Shown here: positions 1-7,970 of the stretch, piece by piece
Layout: each line of letters opens with the position of its first letter
Numbering within the stretch: the first letter of the stretch is position 1
Assembly (NCBI RefSeq): GCF_003071065.1
Contig: NZ_QCXX01000002.1
Span: 186,001 to 250,000, forward strand
DNA length: 64,000 nucleotides
Origin: Sphingobacterium athyrii
Lineage (GTDB): Bacteria; Bacteroidota; Bacteroidia; Sphingobacteriales; Sphingobacteriaceae
Direction: 5' to 3'
Made by a program: the position numbers and the translations under genes
The notes under the pieces: generated by a model
Database searches by the model: none
What the model saw: only the letters and a program-made list of their open reading frames with translations
What the model was told of the DNA's origin: nothing

Positions 1-1
1 T

Positions 2-253
2 GCGCGGAGACCGATAGGCGAATGGAATAGGGGAAGAGTAGTGGTGACAGCCGACAATAAAGTTGAACACTATCTGAATGGAATTAAGATGCTGAGTTAC
101 GAAAGAGGATCGAAGGAGTTCAAGGACCTTGTTGCTATCAGTAAATATAAGGACTGGGATAACTTTGGTGAGGCAAAAGAGGGATTTATCCTATTGCAAG
201 ATCACGGAGATAAGGTTTCATTTCGCAGTATAAAGATTAATACACCAAACTAA
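2..253 (+). CDS. DUF1080 (3-keto-disaccharide hydrolase-like) protein, 3' end only
   Basis: The frame is open from the first bases of the window and ends at TAA 251-253, so only the last 83 or so residues are visible. The fragment contains a [12 protein letters not shown] strand, then VEHYLNG and [10 protein letters not shown], the usual C-terminal signature of the DUF1080 jelly-roll family. Members are secreted enzymes, some shown to hydrolyse 3-keto-glucosides. The gene is 11 bases upstream of a Gfo/Idh/MocA oxidoreductase on the same strand, a common pairing, because such oxidoreductases can make or reduce 3-keto sugars. The signal peptide and true start lie outside the window. Confidence 0.82.
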   Translation, partial: ARRPIGEWNRGRVVVTADNKVEHYLNGIKMLSYERGSKEFKDLVAISKYKDWDNFGEAKEGFILLQDHGDKVSFRSIKINTPN

Positions 254-264
254 GCTTAGAGTTT

Positions 265-1680
265 ATGAACCATTATTTATCACGCAGAAGCTTTGTTAAA
301 CAATCTGTTATTGCAGCTGGTGCTGTAATGTTATCGAATAGTGTCCTGGGGAAAGTCAATCTGGCAACACCAAATGAACGGGTCAATTTGGCCTGTGTGG
401 GTTTGGGGAATAGAGCGGCAGATATTATAAAAGAACTTTATAAAACCGGACTTTGTAATATTGTTGCATTATGCGATGTTGATCTGGGTGCGAAGCAAAC
501 GCAGGAAATTCTGGCAATGTTTCCTGATGCACCAAAGTTTAAAGATTTTAGAGTTATGTTTGATAAAATGGGAAGTCAGATCGATGCGGTTAGTATTGGG
601 ACACCTGATTTTTCCCATTTTGCGATAACGATGTTAGCTCTCGATCTTGGAAAACATGTCTATGTGGAGAAGCCAATGGCGCGAACATTCCTCGAAGTTG
701 AATTAATGACCAATAAAGCCAGGAAGAACCCAAAGCTTGTAACACAAATGGGAAATCAGGGACATTCCGAAGCAAATTACTTTCAATTTAAGGCTTGGAA
801 GGAAGCCGGAATAATTAAAGATGTCACTCGGATAGATGCACATATGAACATGCCGCGGAGATGGCATGGATGGGATGTGAATATGAAAGGATTTCCTGCC
901 GCTGAAATAATCCCGGAAACTTTAGATTGGGAACTATGGCAAATGCAAACACTAGGTCACAACTATAATAAAGATTTTGTGAATGGCCAATGGCGTTGTT
1001 GGTATGATTTTGGGATGGGAGCTCTTGGTGATTGGGGAGCACATATATTAGATACTGCGCATGAATTCTTGGATCTTGGGCTACCAACCGAAGTCAGTGC
1101 CGTTAAACTTGATGGACATAATTCGTATTTTTTCCCCATGTCTTCGACACTTAAATTTCATTTTCCCAAACGGAAAAGAATGCCTGCTGTTGACATTAAT
1201 TGGTATGATGGGTTAAATAATTTACCACCTATACCAGATGGTTATGGAGTTTCGGGATTGGATCCGAATATTCCAGCTCCTAGTACAGGTAAATTGGAAC
1301 CAGCAAAATTAAACCCCGGAAAAATTATTTATGGAAAGGATCTGACGTTCAAAGGTGGTTCTCATGCAAGCATTTTGCAAATCATTCCCGAAGCGAAAGC
1401 AAAGGAAATGGAATCCCGTCTTCCAGAAATTCCAAACTCACCGTCTAATCATTTTACTAACTTCTTAAAAGCGAGTAAAGGAGAAGAAAAAACAAGGTCT
1501 GCTTTTGAGATCGCCGGACCTCTGAGTCAAGTATTTTGTCTGGGAGTAATCGCCCAGCGTTTAAATACCAAATTGATCTTTGATCCCACAAAAAGGGAGA
1601 TCAGTAACGATAAATTTGCCAATGCACTGTTGGCAGGACCGCCCCCCGCAAGAGGCTGGGAGCAGTATTATAAAATGTAA
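265..1680 (+). CDS. Tat-exported Gfo/Idh/MocA family oxidoreductase
   Basis: 471 residues. The N-terminus carries a twin-arginine signal (SRRSFVKQS, residues 6-14) followed by a hydrophobic stretch, so the protein is probably exported folded with its cofactor. A Rossmann fold follows with VGLGNRAADI near residue 46 and LCDVD near 69. The family's EKP motif lies in YVEKPMART near 135. The second half matches the extended C-terminal domain seen in Bacteroidota Tat-dependent members. Known relatives are NAD(P)-dependent sugar or cyclitol dehydrogenases. The substrate cannot be read from the sequence, but the adjacent DUF1080 gene suggests 3-keto-glycoside metabolism. A clear terminator follows the gene. 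Confidence 0.88.
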   Translation: MNHYLSRRSFVKQSVIAAGAVMLSNSVLGKVNLATPNERVNLACVGLGNRAADIIKELYKTGLCNIVALCDVDLGAKQTQEILAMFPDAPKFKDFRVMFDKMGSQIDAVSIGTPDFSHFAITMLALDLGKHVYVEKPMARTFLEVELMTNKARKNPKLVTQMGNQGHSEANYFQFKAWKEAGIIKDVTRIDAHMNMPRRWHGWDVNMKGFPAAEIIPETLDWELWQMQTLGHNYNKDFVNGQWRCWYDFGMGALGDWGAHILDTAHEFLDLGLPTEVSAVKLDGHNSYFFPMSSTLKFHFPKRKRMPAVDINWYDGLNNLPPIPDGYGVSGLDPNIPAPSTGKLEPAKLNPGKIIYGKDLTFKGGSHASILQIIPEAKAKEMESRLPEIPNSPSNHFTNFLKASKGEEKTRSAFEIAGPLSQVFCLGVIAQRLNTKLIFDPTKREISNDKFANALLAGPPPARGWEQYYKM

Positions 1681-1700
1681 ACTGTTCATTTTGATTTATA

Positions 1701-1739
1701 AAAAAAGCGAGGGATATTTAATTTATACCTCGCTTTTTT
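1701..1739 (+). terminator. Rho-independent terminator after the Gfo/Idh/MocA gene
   Basis: A 12-bp inverted repeat, AAAAAAGCGAGG at 1701-1712 and CCTCGCTTTTTT at 1728-1739, with a 15-base loop and a T tract. It is 20 bases after the stop codon. The flanking A and T tracts could let it work in both directions. Confidence 0.85.
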
Positions 1740-1974
1740 TTATTGGACTTTTATCGAGGAGCTAACTTTGTTTACTATGACGTTAAACGCCACTGTATTC
1801 AAATGCATTGTATTGCATGAGACAAATCGGATGTATTTTGATTTATCTTGATGGAAATATGAGCTATTGTAAATTTTTTTGTTAAAATGCCTTAGGATAG
1901 TTATGATGAGAACTAATATCTGGTCTGACTAATGGGAGGAAAAAGGGAGTAAAAAAATGGATTTAGATACAAAC

Positions 1975-2037
1975 AAAAAAGGTTTTCAAACGGGGAGAAT
2001 GAAAACCTTCAATAACCAATTATAAACCTAAATTATG
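1975..2037 (-). ncRNA. Small RNA gene, family copy 1
   Basis: Predicted transcript of about 63 nt on the minus strand. The 62-base core (1979-2040) is identical to copies at 3646-3707 and 16552-16613 except for one base (C at 2010, A in the others). The 3' part is an intrinsic terminator: 9-bp stem (1979-1987 with 2001-2009), 13-base loop containing CTCCCC on the RNA strand, then a U tract. The 5' arm is unstructured and AU-rich and has no credible reading frame. It lies alone in the 1740-2227 gap between the convergent oxidoreductase and HxlR genes; I see nothing else in that gap. Promoter, terminator and conservation are seen; function is inferred. Confidence 0.72.
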
Positions 2038-2043
2038 ATAGTG

Positions 2044-2074
2044 CAAATATAAGTGTATTTTATACACTATGCAA
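2044..2074 (-). promoter_or_regulatory. Promoter of small RNA copy 1 with internal palindrome
   Basis: Minus-strand TTG (2072-2074), a 20-base spacer and TATATTTG (2044-2051) match the Bacteroidota consensus TTG-N19/20-TAnnTTTG. The spacer holds a perfect 7-bp inverted repeat, AGTGTAT / ATACACT (2052-2068) with a 3-base centre. That is a plausible operator placed to block polymerase. Confidence 0.72.
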
Positions 2075-2227
2075 ATTTATTTTAAAATAAAAATATCAAT
2101 ATGATAATGGCTATTTCAAAAGAGGTTTTGATCAAACTTTTTGATGTTATATAAATTAACGCTAAGCTGTTTGGGTCAAGCTGGAATTCAATGTTTTGCT
2201 TATCTTATTTAGAAATGTCAATAAATC

Positions 2228-2587
2228 CTAAAGAGAGAGTCCCTTTAGTTTTTCTCCCCATTTTCCAAGCTCGTGAATAATTGGAGATAATTCATGGCCA
2301 ATTGCTGTCAATTCATATGTTACTCGTGGTGGAACTTCTGGATATACCGTACGTTTTACAACTCCACTTTCCTCTAATTTTCGCAATTGCAAGGTCAACA
2401 TACGTTCGGTAATATTAGGAAGACACTTTCTGATTTCATTATATCGAAGACTTCCGTTGATTAAATAGCAACAGATAGCTAAAGACCATTGACCACCAAT
2501 AATATGAGCTGCAAATACTTCAGGACACTCATTTGCTAACATTTGCTTATTGGCGAAATTACTGGAACTTTCTTTGATTTTTGTCAT
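2228..2587 (-). CDS. HxlR family winged-helix transcriptional regulator
   Basis: 119 residues from the ATG at 2587; a GTG one codon upstream is also possible. The HxlR signature is clear: CPEVFAAHIIGGQWSLAICCYL near residues 22-45, then RYNEIRKCLPNITERMLTLQLRKLEESGVVKRTVYPEVPPRVTYELT, which is the recognition helix and wing. HxlR proteins are dimeric repressors or activators that often respond to electrophiles or redox stress. The gene is divergent from a flavodoxin-fold NAD(P)H oxidoreductase across 160 bases, the usual HxlR regulator-target arrangement. The effector is unknown. Confidence 0.9.
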   Translation of the reverse strand: MTKIKESSSNFANKQMLANECPEVFAAHIIGGQWSLAICCYLINGSLRYNEIRKCLPNITERMLTLQLRKLEESGVVKRTVYPEVPPRVTYELTAIGHELSPIIHELGKWGEKLKGLSL

Positions 2588-2617
2588 CACCTACATTTTT
2601 TATAGTACCGAACATTG

Positions 2618-2632
2618 GGTTACCACCGTACC
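2618..2632. promoter_or_regulatory. Possible HxlR operator in the divergent intergenic region
   Basis: GGTTACCACCGTACC is an imperfect inverted repeat (GGTTAC / GTACC), with another GTACC half-site at about 2605-2609. It sits 31 bases upstream of the HxlR start, where an autoregulator would bind. Weak evidence from symmetry and position only. Confidence 0.3.
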
Positions 2633-2747
2633 AAAATAAGAAATATCTATCTATTTTTAATCCCAGATAGCAACACTAATGAAACTATTACAGTTATCAG
2701 ATGCTGCGTGGTAAATAGTATATAAAACTTTTGAATAACTAGATATA

Positions 2748-3272
2748 ATGAAAACGTTAGTAATGATAATTCACCCAAATATAAACGAATCAATCGTTAA
2801 TAAAAGGTGGATTGAAGAATTGAAAAAATACCCGGAAAACTATGAAATCCATCAATTGCATGAGAAGTACCCCAATGAAATAATAGATGTAAAGGAGGAA
2901 CAACAATTGATTGAAAAGTATGATAAAATTGTATTTCAATTTCCTTTTTATTGGTTTAATTGCCCCCCGTTTTTTAAAAAGTGGCTGGATGAGGTGTTAA
3001 CATACGGTTGGGCTTATGGAAAATCAAGTGGTTATAAGTTAGCGGGAAAAAGAATCGCATTGGCATTGTCTGTTGGGGTTGATGAAAAAGAGTATTCTAC
3101 TACAGGCAAGTACAAATATAACTTGGATCAATTGACTAGTCCATTTGAAATTACTTTCAATTATATTCACGCGAATTATCGTCCACTTTTCGCATACTAT
3201 GGCATTGAACAAAATGTTTCGGAAGAATGGGTCGAACGGAGTGTTCCACTGTATCTTAACTTTTTAGAATAG
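2748..3272 (+). CDS. NAD(P)H-dependent flavodoxin-fold oxidoreductase (MdaB/KefF-like)
   Basis: 174 residues, the usual length for the family. It begins with the flavodoxin-like strand MKTLVMIIHPN and contains DKIVFQFPFYWFNCPPFFKKWLDEV near residues 63-85. That motif is the FMN-binding loop and dimer region typical of NQO-type quinone reductases and KefF. It probably reduces quinones or other electrophiles in the cytoplasm using NAD(P)H and FMN. It is divergent from the HxlR gene, its likely regulator. The exact substrate cannot be told from sequence. Confidence 0.88.
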   Translation: MKTLVMIIHPNINESIVNKRWIEELKKYPENYEIHQLHEKYPNEIIDVKEEQQLIEKYDKIVFQFPFYWFNCPPFFKKWLDEVLTYGWAYGKSSGYKLAGKRIALALSVGVDEKEYSTTGKYKYNLDQLTSPFEITFNYIHANYRPLFAYYGIEQNVSEEWVERSVPLYLNFLE

Positions 3273-3640
3273 TTGTAGGCGTCTGATACTAAATTAAGGT
3301 CGTGGGTGATTCAGTAGGCCTGTGTCATTTAAAATCAAAGGCATCTTTAGTTTATCTTATGTACATAAAAATAGCAAGGATGGTTTTCACGTGTTTCCTG
3401 TATTATTCTGATAAGATGCTTTTGAGAGTTACAAAGTGTGCTGGCAATATCTTTTAGCTAATATTTCGACCGCTATACCATTCACTAATTTGAATAAATG
3501 ATGATCCAGAAACTTAAAGTACGGAAATTCGATGGCTATTAGATTATAATCGTTTAATGAAGAATAATTTGAAAAGAATTTATCATTTTCAATCAATCTT
3601 AACGCGCTAAATTTAATTTATCTTGGTAAGAGCTAAGGAC

Positions 3641-3704
3641 AAAAAAAGGTTTTCAAACGGGGAGAATGAAAACCTTAAATAACCAATTATAAACCTAAAT
3701 TATG
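3641..3704 (-). ncRNA. Small RNA gene, family copy 2
   Basis: Predicted minus-strand RNA of about 64 nt. The core (3646-3707) is identical to copy 3 and one base different from copy 1. Terminator stem 3646-3654 with 3668-3676, loop 3655-3667, then seven U. The RNA 5' arm contains UUGGUUAUUU (complement of 3677-3686), complementary to the AAATAACCAA found in three SusC leaders of this window. It is the only recognisable element in the 779-base gap 3273-4051 apart from a hairpin at 3990-4030; 3273-3640 and 3745-3985 show nothing I can name. Confidence 0.74.
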
Positions 3705-3710
3705 ATAGTT

Positions 3711-3741
3711 CAAAGATAGTGTGTTTTATACACACCTGCAA
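3711..3741 (-). promoter_or_regulatory. Promoter of small RNA copy 2 with internal palindrome
   Basis: Minus-strand TTG (3739-3741), exactly 20 bases, then TATCTTTG (3711-3718). The spacer carries GTGTG / CACAC arms (3719-3735) separated by 7 bases. Same architecture as copies 1 and 3 although the spacer and upstream bases have diverged. Confidence 0.74.
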
Positions 3742-3989
3742 GTTTTTTTTAAAAATAATATAGAAATGAAGGTGCCGATTAAGTTTGTTTGTTATGGACT
3801 CACCGGGTAACAGTTTCTATTTATGTTTTCTAGTTTGAATAGAAGCAATTTCTTTTTCTTCCGGTTCTCTGATCTTATGTACCGAAAAAAGGGACAATAT
3901 TAGTTCAGAGTTGATTAATTCATAAGAAGACCAAGAGACGTAGCTGTATATAGATTGGTGTTAAGAAATTAAAAATTAACGTATAAATG

Positions 3990-4030
3990 CTGTGCTCCAA
4001 AAATAGCTACATACTTTTGTTGGGGCACAG
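3990..4030 (-). terminator. Hairpin downstream of the M1 peptidase gene
   Basis: CTGTGCTCCAA (3990-4000) pairs with TTGGGGCACAG (4020-4030), 11 bp with one G-T wobble and a 19-base loop. It is 21 bases beyond the M1 stop codon. There is no strong U tract, so it may be an mRNA 3'-end structure rather than a classic terminator. Confidence 0.4.
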
Positions 4031-4051
4031 TGTCTGATTCTTGAAGAAATA

Positions 4052-5725
4052 TTACTCCGATAAAACCCCAACATAATAATTGAACGTGTCTATATCAATA
4101 TTTTCTTTATTTAATCCTGGAATTTTAATTGCCCGAAAATGCTGATCTAAATGGACCAACTGTCTGTTTTTACCCTTTATTCCAATATGTATTGGCATAT
4201 GAAACCCTTTGACTTCGCTAATCCATCTTCCCAGTATTGCACCGGAAGCATCCTGTTGGATCTCTAATGTCGGAATAGATGCATGCTGAACATACTGTTC
4301 AAATACTTTTGATAGATCCAAACCAGATTGCTGGCTTAAATAACGGACAATATCATTATAGTCAACCTGTTGATGGTAAAATTTGCTGTTCAAGCCTCGT
4401 AATAACTTGCGCCATTTATCATCATTGGCTATCATCGTACGGATCATGTTGAGCATAACACCACCCTTTGGATACATATCACCGGAACCTTCTTTGTTAA
4501 CGTGATACGGCCCCTGAATGGGGATGTCATTTTGAATGCCACGTCGAATACCATGGACATAAGCTTGACTAGCTTCTTTTCCATAAAAGTAATCAATGAA
4601 CAAGGCTTCAGAATAGTTAGTGAAGCTTTCGTGAATCCACATATCAGCGAGATCAGCAGCGGTAATGTTGTTGCCGAACCATTCGTGGCCTGATTCGTGT
4701 ACGACAATGAAATCCCATTTTTTTCCCCATCCTGTGCCTGACGCATCGCTGCCAAGATAGCCATTTTGGTAACCATTTCCATATGCAATAGCACTTTGAT
4801 GCTCCATTCCCAAATGATGAGTTTCAACCAATTTGTAACCGTCCTCGTAGAATGGATAAGGGCCGAACCAATGTTCAAATGCGGTAATTGTACGCTTTGC
4901 ATTGTTTTGAAGATGCGCCTTTTTATCAGCGGTATTATTCTCCCGCAGGATATAATAATCTATATCCAACGGACCTTTTTCACCTTGATGCTTTTCCTGG
5001 AAATGAACATAGTCACCAATATTGATAGCGACATTATAATTGTTGATAGGATTGACTACTTTCCAGTGAAATTTTGTATATCCGTCGTTCAGATTTTCGA
5101 CCTTTGCTAATCGACCATTGGATACGTTCATTAGTCCTTTTGGGACTGCGACTGAGATGAGCATACTATCGACTTCATCATATTGATGATCTTTGTTTGG
5201 CCACCATACACTAGCGCCCATGCCTTGACAGGCTGTTGCTATCCACGCTTTTCCATTGCTGTCTTTTTTCCAGTCGATTCCACCGTCCCAAGGTGCTTTT
5301 ATCGCTTCTGTAGGGTGTCCTTCATAATAGACCGTGAATTCTTCTTGGCTGCCCTTGTCGATTATCTTTGGGAAATCTACATACACCGCGTTATATTCCC
5401 GGGTAAAAGGAAGGTCTTTTCCCTGATAAACGACTTTGTTCACTTTTAAATCCGCAAATAAGTCGAATTGCAGACGCTTAAAATCTTCCGCTGCCCTGAA
5501 GCGGAATAAATTGGAGCCCGAGATGAATTTGCTATCAATATCTACCTTAATATCCAGATTATAATATTGGATGTCATAGCAAGTTCTTAGGGGTGTCAGG
5601 TTGCCCCTAAGTGAATCTGCTCGCGTGAATTCATTTTTGACTTTCATCAGCTGCGCGGCCACATGCTCGCTGTTTGCGGTTAAAATGGCATAGGCAACAA
5701 GTGCAATTAAATGTGTTCTTTTCAT
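4052..5725 (-). CDS. M1 family metallopeptidase (secreted aminopeptidase-like)
   Basis: 557 residues with an N-terminal signal peptide ending near AAQ at residue 25. The zinc site is complete: H343-E-S-G-H347 with the third ligand E366, and E344 as catalytic base. A GMEHQ sequence upstream corresponds to the GAMEN-type exopeptidase motif. The length fits shorter Bacteroidota M1 enzymes without the C-terminal ERAP domain. It follows the S9 peptidase by 3 bases, so the two are co-transcribed and probably translationally coupled. Role inferred: removes N-terminal residues from peptides in the periplasm, together with the two upstream peptidases. Confidence 0.92.
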   Translation of the reverse strand: MKRTHLIALVAYAILTANSEHVAAQLMKVKNEFTRADSLRGNLTPLRTCYDIQYYNLDIKVDIDSKFISGSNLFRFRAAEDFKRLQFDLFADLKVNKVVYQGKDLPFTREYNAVYVDFPKIIDKGSQEEFTVYYEGHPTEAIKAPWDGGIDWKKDSNGKAWIATACQGMGASVWWPNKDHQYDEVDSMLISVAVPKGLMNVSNGRLAKVENLNDGYTKFHWKVVNPINNYNVAINIGDYVHFQEKHQGEKGPLDIDYYILRENNTADKKAHLQNNAKRTITAFEHWFGPYPFYEDGYKLVETHHLGMEHQSAIAYGNGYQNGYLGSDASGTGWGKKWDFIVVHESGHEWFGNNITAADLADMWIHESFTNYSEALFIDYFYGKEASQAYVHGIRRGIQNDIPIQGPYHVNKEGSGDMYPKGGVMLNMIRTMIANDDKWRKLLRGLNSKFYHQQVDYNDIVRYLSQQSGLDLSKVFEQYVQHASIPTLEIQQDASGAILGRWISEVKGFHMPIHIGIKGKNRQLVHLDQHFRAIKIPGLNKENIDIDTFNYYVGVLSE

Positions 5726-5728
5726 GGG

Positions 5729-7903
5729 TTATCTTCCGCCTGGAGGGCAATGTAATTTTAAATAGTTCGTAAATAATGTTTTTAGATGCTCATTGGTGCC
5801 TTTTCCTTCACTGATAGCGTGACTGCGGTTGGGATAGGACATCAATTGAAACTGAACGTTGTTTTTTATCAGTTCATCAATCAGCACTTCGGCATTCTGA
5901 TAATGTACATTGTCATCACCGGTACCATGTATATATAGTAGATTTCCTTTAATATTTTTGGCATACTTTAATGGCGACCCATTTTCAAAATCTGCTAGAT
6001 TTTCTTGAGGTAATCCCATATAACGTTCTTGATAAACATTATCATAAAGCAGCTGATTGGCTACTGCAGCTATCGCTATTCCTGTTTTATAGATTTGTGG
6101 ATATTGTCCCAGCAGATTAAGTGTGCTTGAGCCACCTCCGCTCCATCCCCAGACTGCAATGCGTGAGCTATCTACGAAAGACCATTTCAATATTTCCTGT
6201 GCCGCCAGTGCCTGATCACGGATATTGAGCTGTCCAATATTACGGTAGATGCTTTTTCGCCATACATTGCCTTTGGGAGCAGGAGTACCACGGTTATCAA
6301 GCGAAATATAGATATAGCCGTCATGAGCCATATTTCCTTTGTATAAGCTATTGTATCCAGCACCGAAATTGTCCAGTACAGTCTGCGATGCCGGTTCGCC
6401 ATACACCATAAAAACTACCGGATACTTTTTGCTGGTATCGAAATCAAGGGGTTTGACCATCCAGCCATCTAGCTCGATGCCTTCGGCAGTTTTGATTTTG
6501 AAAAATTCTGCAATACCGTCACTTGCTTTCTTTTGACGCTTAATTTCAAAGTCCACTAAGGTTTGATGGTTCGGTAGTGATACTACGGCATCATATTTAA
6601 GTTCAGCACGATTACTGAAGTTAAAGATCGCCGTCTTACCGTCTTTAGAGATATCATAGTCGCAAGTTCCCTCAAACGATGTAGGTGTGAGCCTTTTGGG
6701 AGAGCCACCTTTAGTAGAGACGCTATACAGATATTTTTGAGTCGCATTAGTAGGAGAAGCAGTAAAATAGATTGTTTCTCCTTTTGGATCTAGAAAATCA
6801 AGATTAATAATGTCATAATCTGCTTTCGTAATGAGCTTTTCATTACCTTTTAAGTCGATTTGATAAATTTTTCGCCAGCCGTCTTTTTCAGAAACCCATA
6901 TAAATGCTTTCCCTTCCTGGATCCAGTCCCAGCCCGAAGGGTCGTTATTATTCCATCTTGCCTTGATATCGATCCATGAATTGCTCGTTTCGCGATGTAT
7001 TGCTTGAGCTTCATGAGTAGCAATAGAAGCTGTGTAAATTTTACTCTCGTTTTGTTTCCTGTTGAGTTGCTGAAAAATAAGCTGTTTGCTGTCCAGGCAC
7101 CATTCCATGCGCGGAATATAATGCTGTTCAGGATCTCCAGGGATATTGATATGATGGCTGTTTTTGCTAGCAAGTTCATAGGTCCAAATCGAGCACGCGC
7201 TTGGTGATTGTCCTACCTTTGGGTATTCGACAGGGATGGTAAAAGAGTAGAGACTATCCGTATTATTGATCATTAGAAAATTGCGGATACTACGTGCATC
7301 AAGCTTCCAGTATGCAATCGATTGGCCGTCGGGAGACCACCTAAAACCATCTTTGCAACCAAACTCTTCTTCATAGACCCAGTCAAATGTTCCATTGATC
7401 ATTCGGTCAGTACCATCGGTTGTGACTGCACTGATGGCTCCATTCGTTAAATCTTCAACATAAATATTATGGTCAGCTTTGTTTACATAAGCCACTTTGT
7501 CATTTAGGGGACTGAACTTTGCAAACATCAACTGAGCTGAAGGAAACTGCTTCCCCAATTGTTTCAATTGGTTTGACTGTTTGTTATACACCCAGTAGTC
7601 CCCTCTTGTATTCTCGCGCCACACCTTCGCACTATTTGTATAGATTAAAATTAGTTCCTTATTCTTGGATATGGAAAAATTCTCAACTTTTAATGCTGTT
7701 TTCATTCCCTGAGGAACAAGTAATTCATGAGATAAAAAGATTGTTCTGGAACCGTTTTTAGGATTGACGGTTTCTATTCCTTTATCCGAAAATTCATAAT
7801 ATTGATCACCATTTTCCATCCAGAGTCTCTGAGCAAAGAGTGGATTGGATACGTAGATAACTAATAACAGATTGACTATAATAAAATGTCTAATTCGATT
7901 CAT
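5729..7903 (-). CDS. S9 family dipeptidyl peptidase IV-like protease
   Basis: About 724 residues from the ATG at 7903. An upstream in-frame extension to 8008 overlaps the previous gene and places residues before the signal peptide, so it is rejected. The signal peptide (MNRIRHFIIVNLLLVIYVSN) is followed by a DPP-IV N-terminal beta-propeller, including a DWVYEEEFG motif that supplies the double glutamate for the substrate amino group. The C-terminal alpha/beta-hydrolase has the nucleophile in GWSGGG (S588), an Asp in GTGDDNVHY and a His in NRSHAI. It should release X-Pro dipeptides from peptide N-termini. Middle gene of the peptidase operon. Confidence 0.93.
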   Translation of the reverse strand: MNRIRHFIIVNLLLVIYVSNPLFAQRLWMENGDQYYEFSDKGIETVNPKNGSRTIFLSHELLVPQGMKTALKVENFSISKNKELILIYTNSAKVWRENTRGDYWVYNKQSNQLKQLGKQFPSAQLMFAKFSPLNDKVAYVNKADHNIYVEDLTNGAISAVTTDGTDRMINGTFDWVYEEEFGCKDGFRWSPDGQSIAYWKLDARSIRNFLMINNTDSLYSFTIPVEYPKVGQSPSACSIWTYELASKNSHHINIPGDPEQHYIPRMEWCLDSKQLIFQQLNRKQNESKIYTASIATHEAQAIHRETSNSWIDIKARWNNNDPSGWDWIQEGKAFIWVSEKDGWRKIYQIDLKGNEKLITKADYDIINLDFLDPKGETIYFTASPTNATQKYLYSVSTKGGSPKRLTPTSFEGTCDYDISKDGKTAIFNFSNRAELKYDAVVSLPNHQTLVDFEIKRQKKASDGIAEFFKIKTAEGIELDGWMVKPLDFDTSKKYPVVFMVYGEPASQTVLDNFGAGYNSLYKGNMAHDGYIYISLDNRGTPAPKGNVWRKSIYRNIGQLNIRDQALAAQEILKWSFVDSSRIAVWGWSGGGSSTLNLLGQYPQIYKTGIAIAAVANQLLYDNVYQERYMGLPQENLADFENGSPLKYAKNIKGNLLYIHGTGDDNVHYQNAEVLIDELIKNNVQFQLMSYPNRSHAISEGKGTNEHLKTLFTNYLKLHCPPGGR

Positions 7904-7970
7904 TTGTTTATGATGTTTGTAAGTCAAATATTCAACGCACAGCGTTTCGCCATTTCGGCTTCCGGTATCC

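Noticed and set aside
1979..2040. The repeated 62-base element as a CRISPR repeat or as a decayed SusC leader on the plus strand
   Set aside because: Copies are kilobases apart with no spacers. On the plus strand the ATG opens only five codons (MIVQI or MIVQR, then stop), while the minus strand has a consensus promoter and a terminator in all copies.
1979..2040. The repeated element as a riboswitch or attenuator
   Set aside because: On its transcribed strand no gene follows within reach; the transcript ends at its own terminator and the next genes are convergent.
2052..2068. Promoter-spacer palindrome as an ArgR box
   Set aside because: It resembles TGNAT-W4-ATNCA but is one base short, and the other two copies do not keep that pattern.
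4444..4902. 152-codon frame within the M1 peptidase
   Set aside because: A shifted-frame shadow of a clearly coding gene with all catalytic motifs in the main frame.
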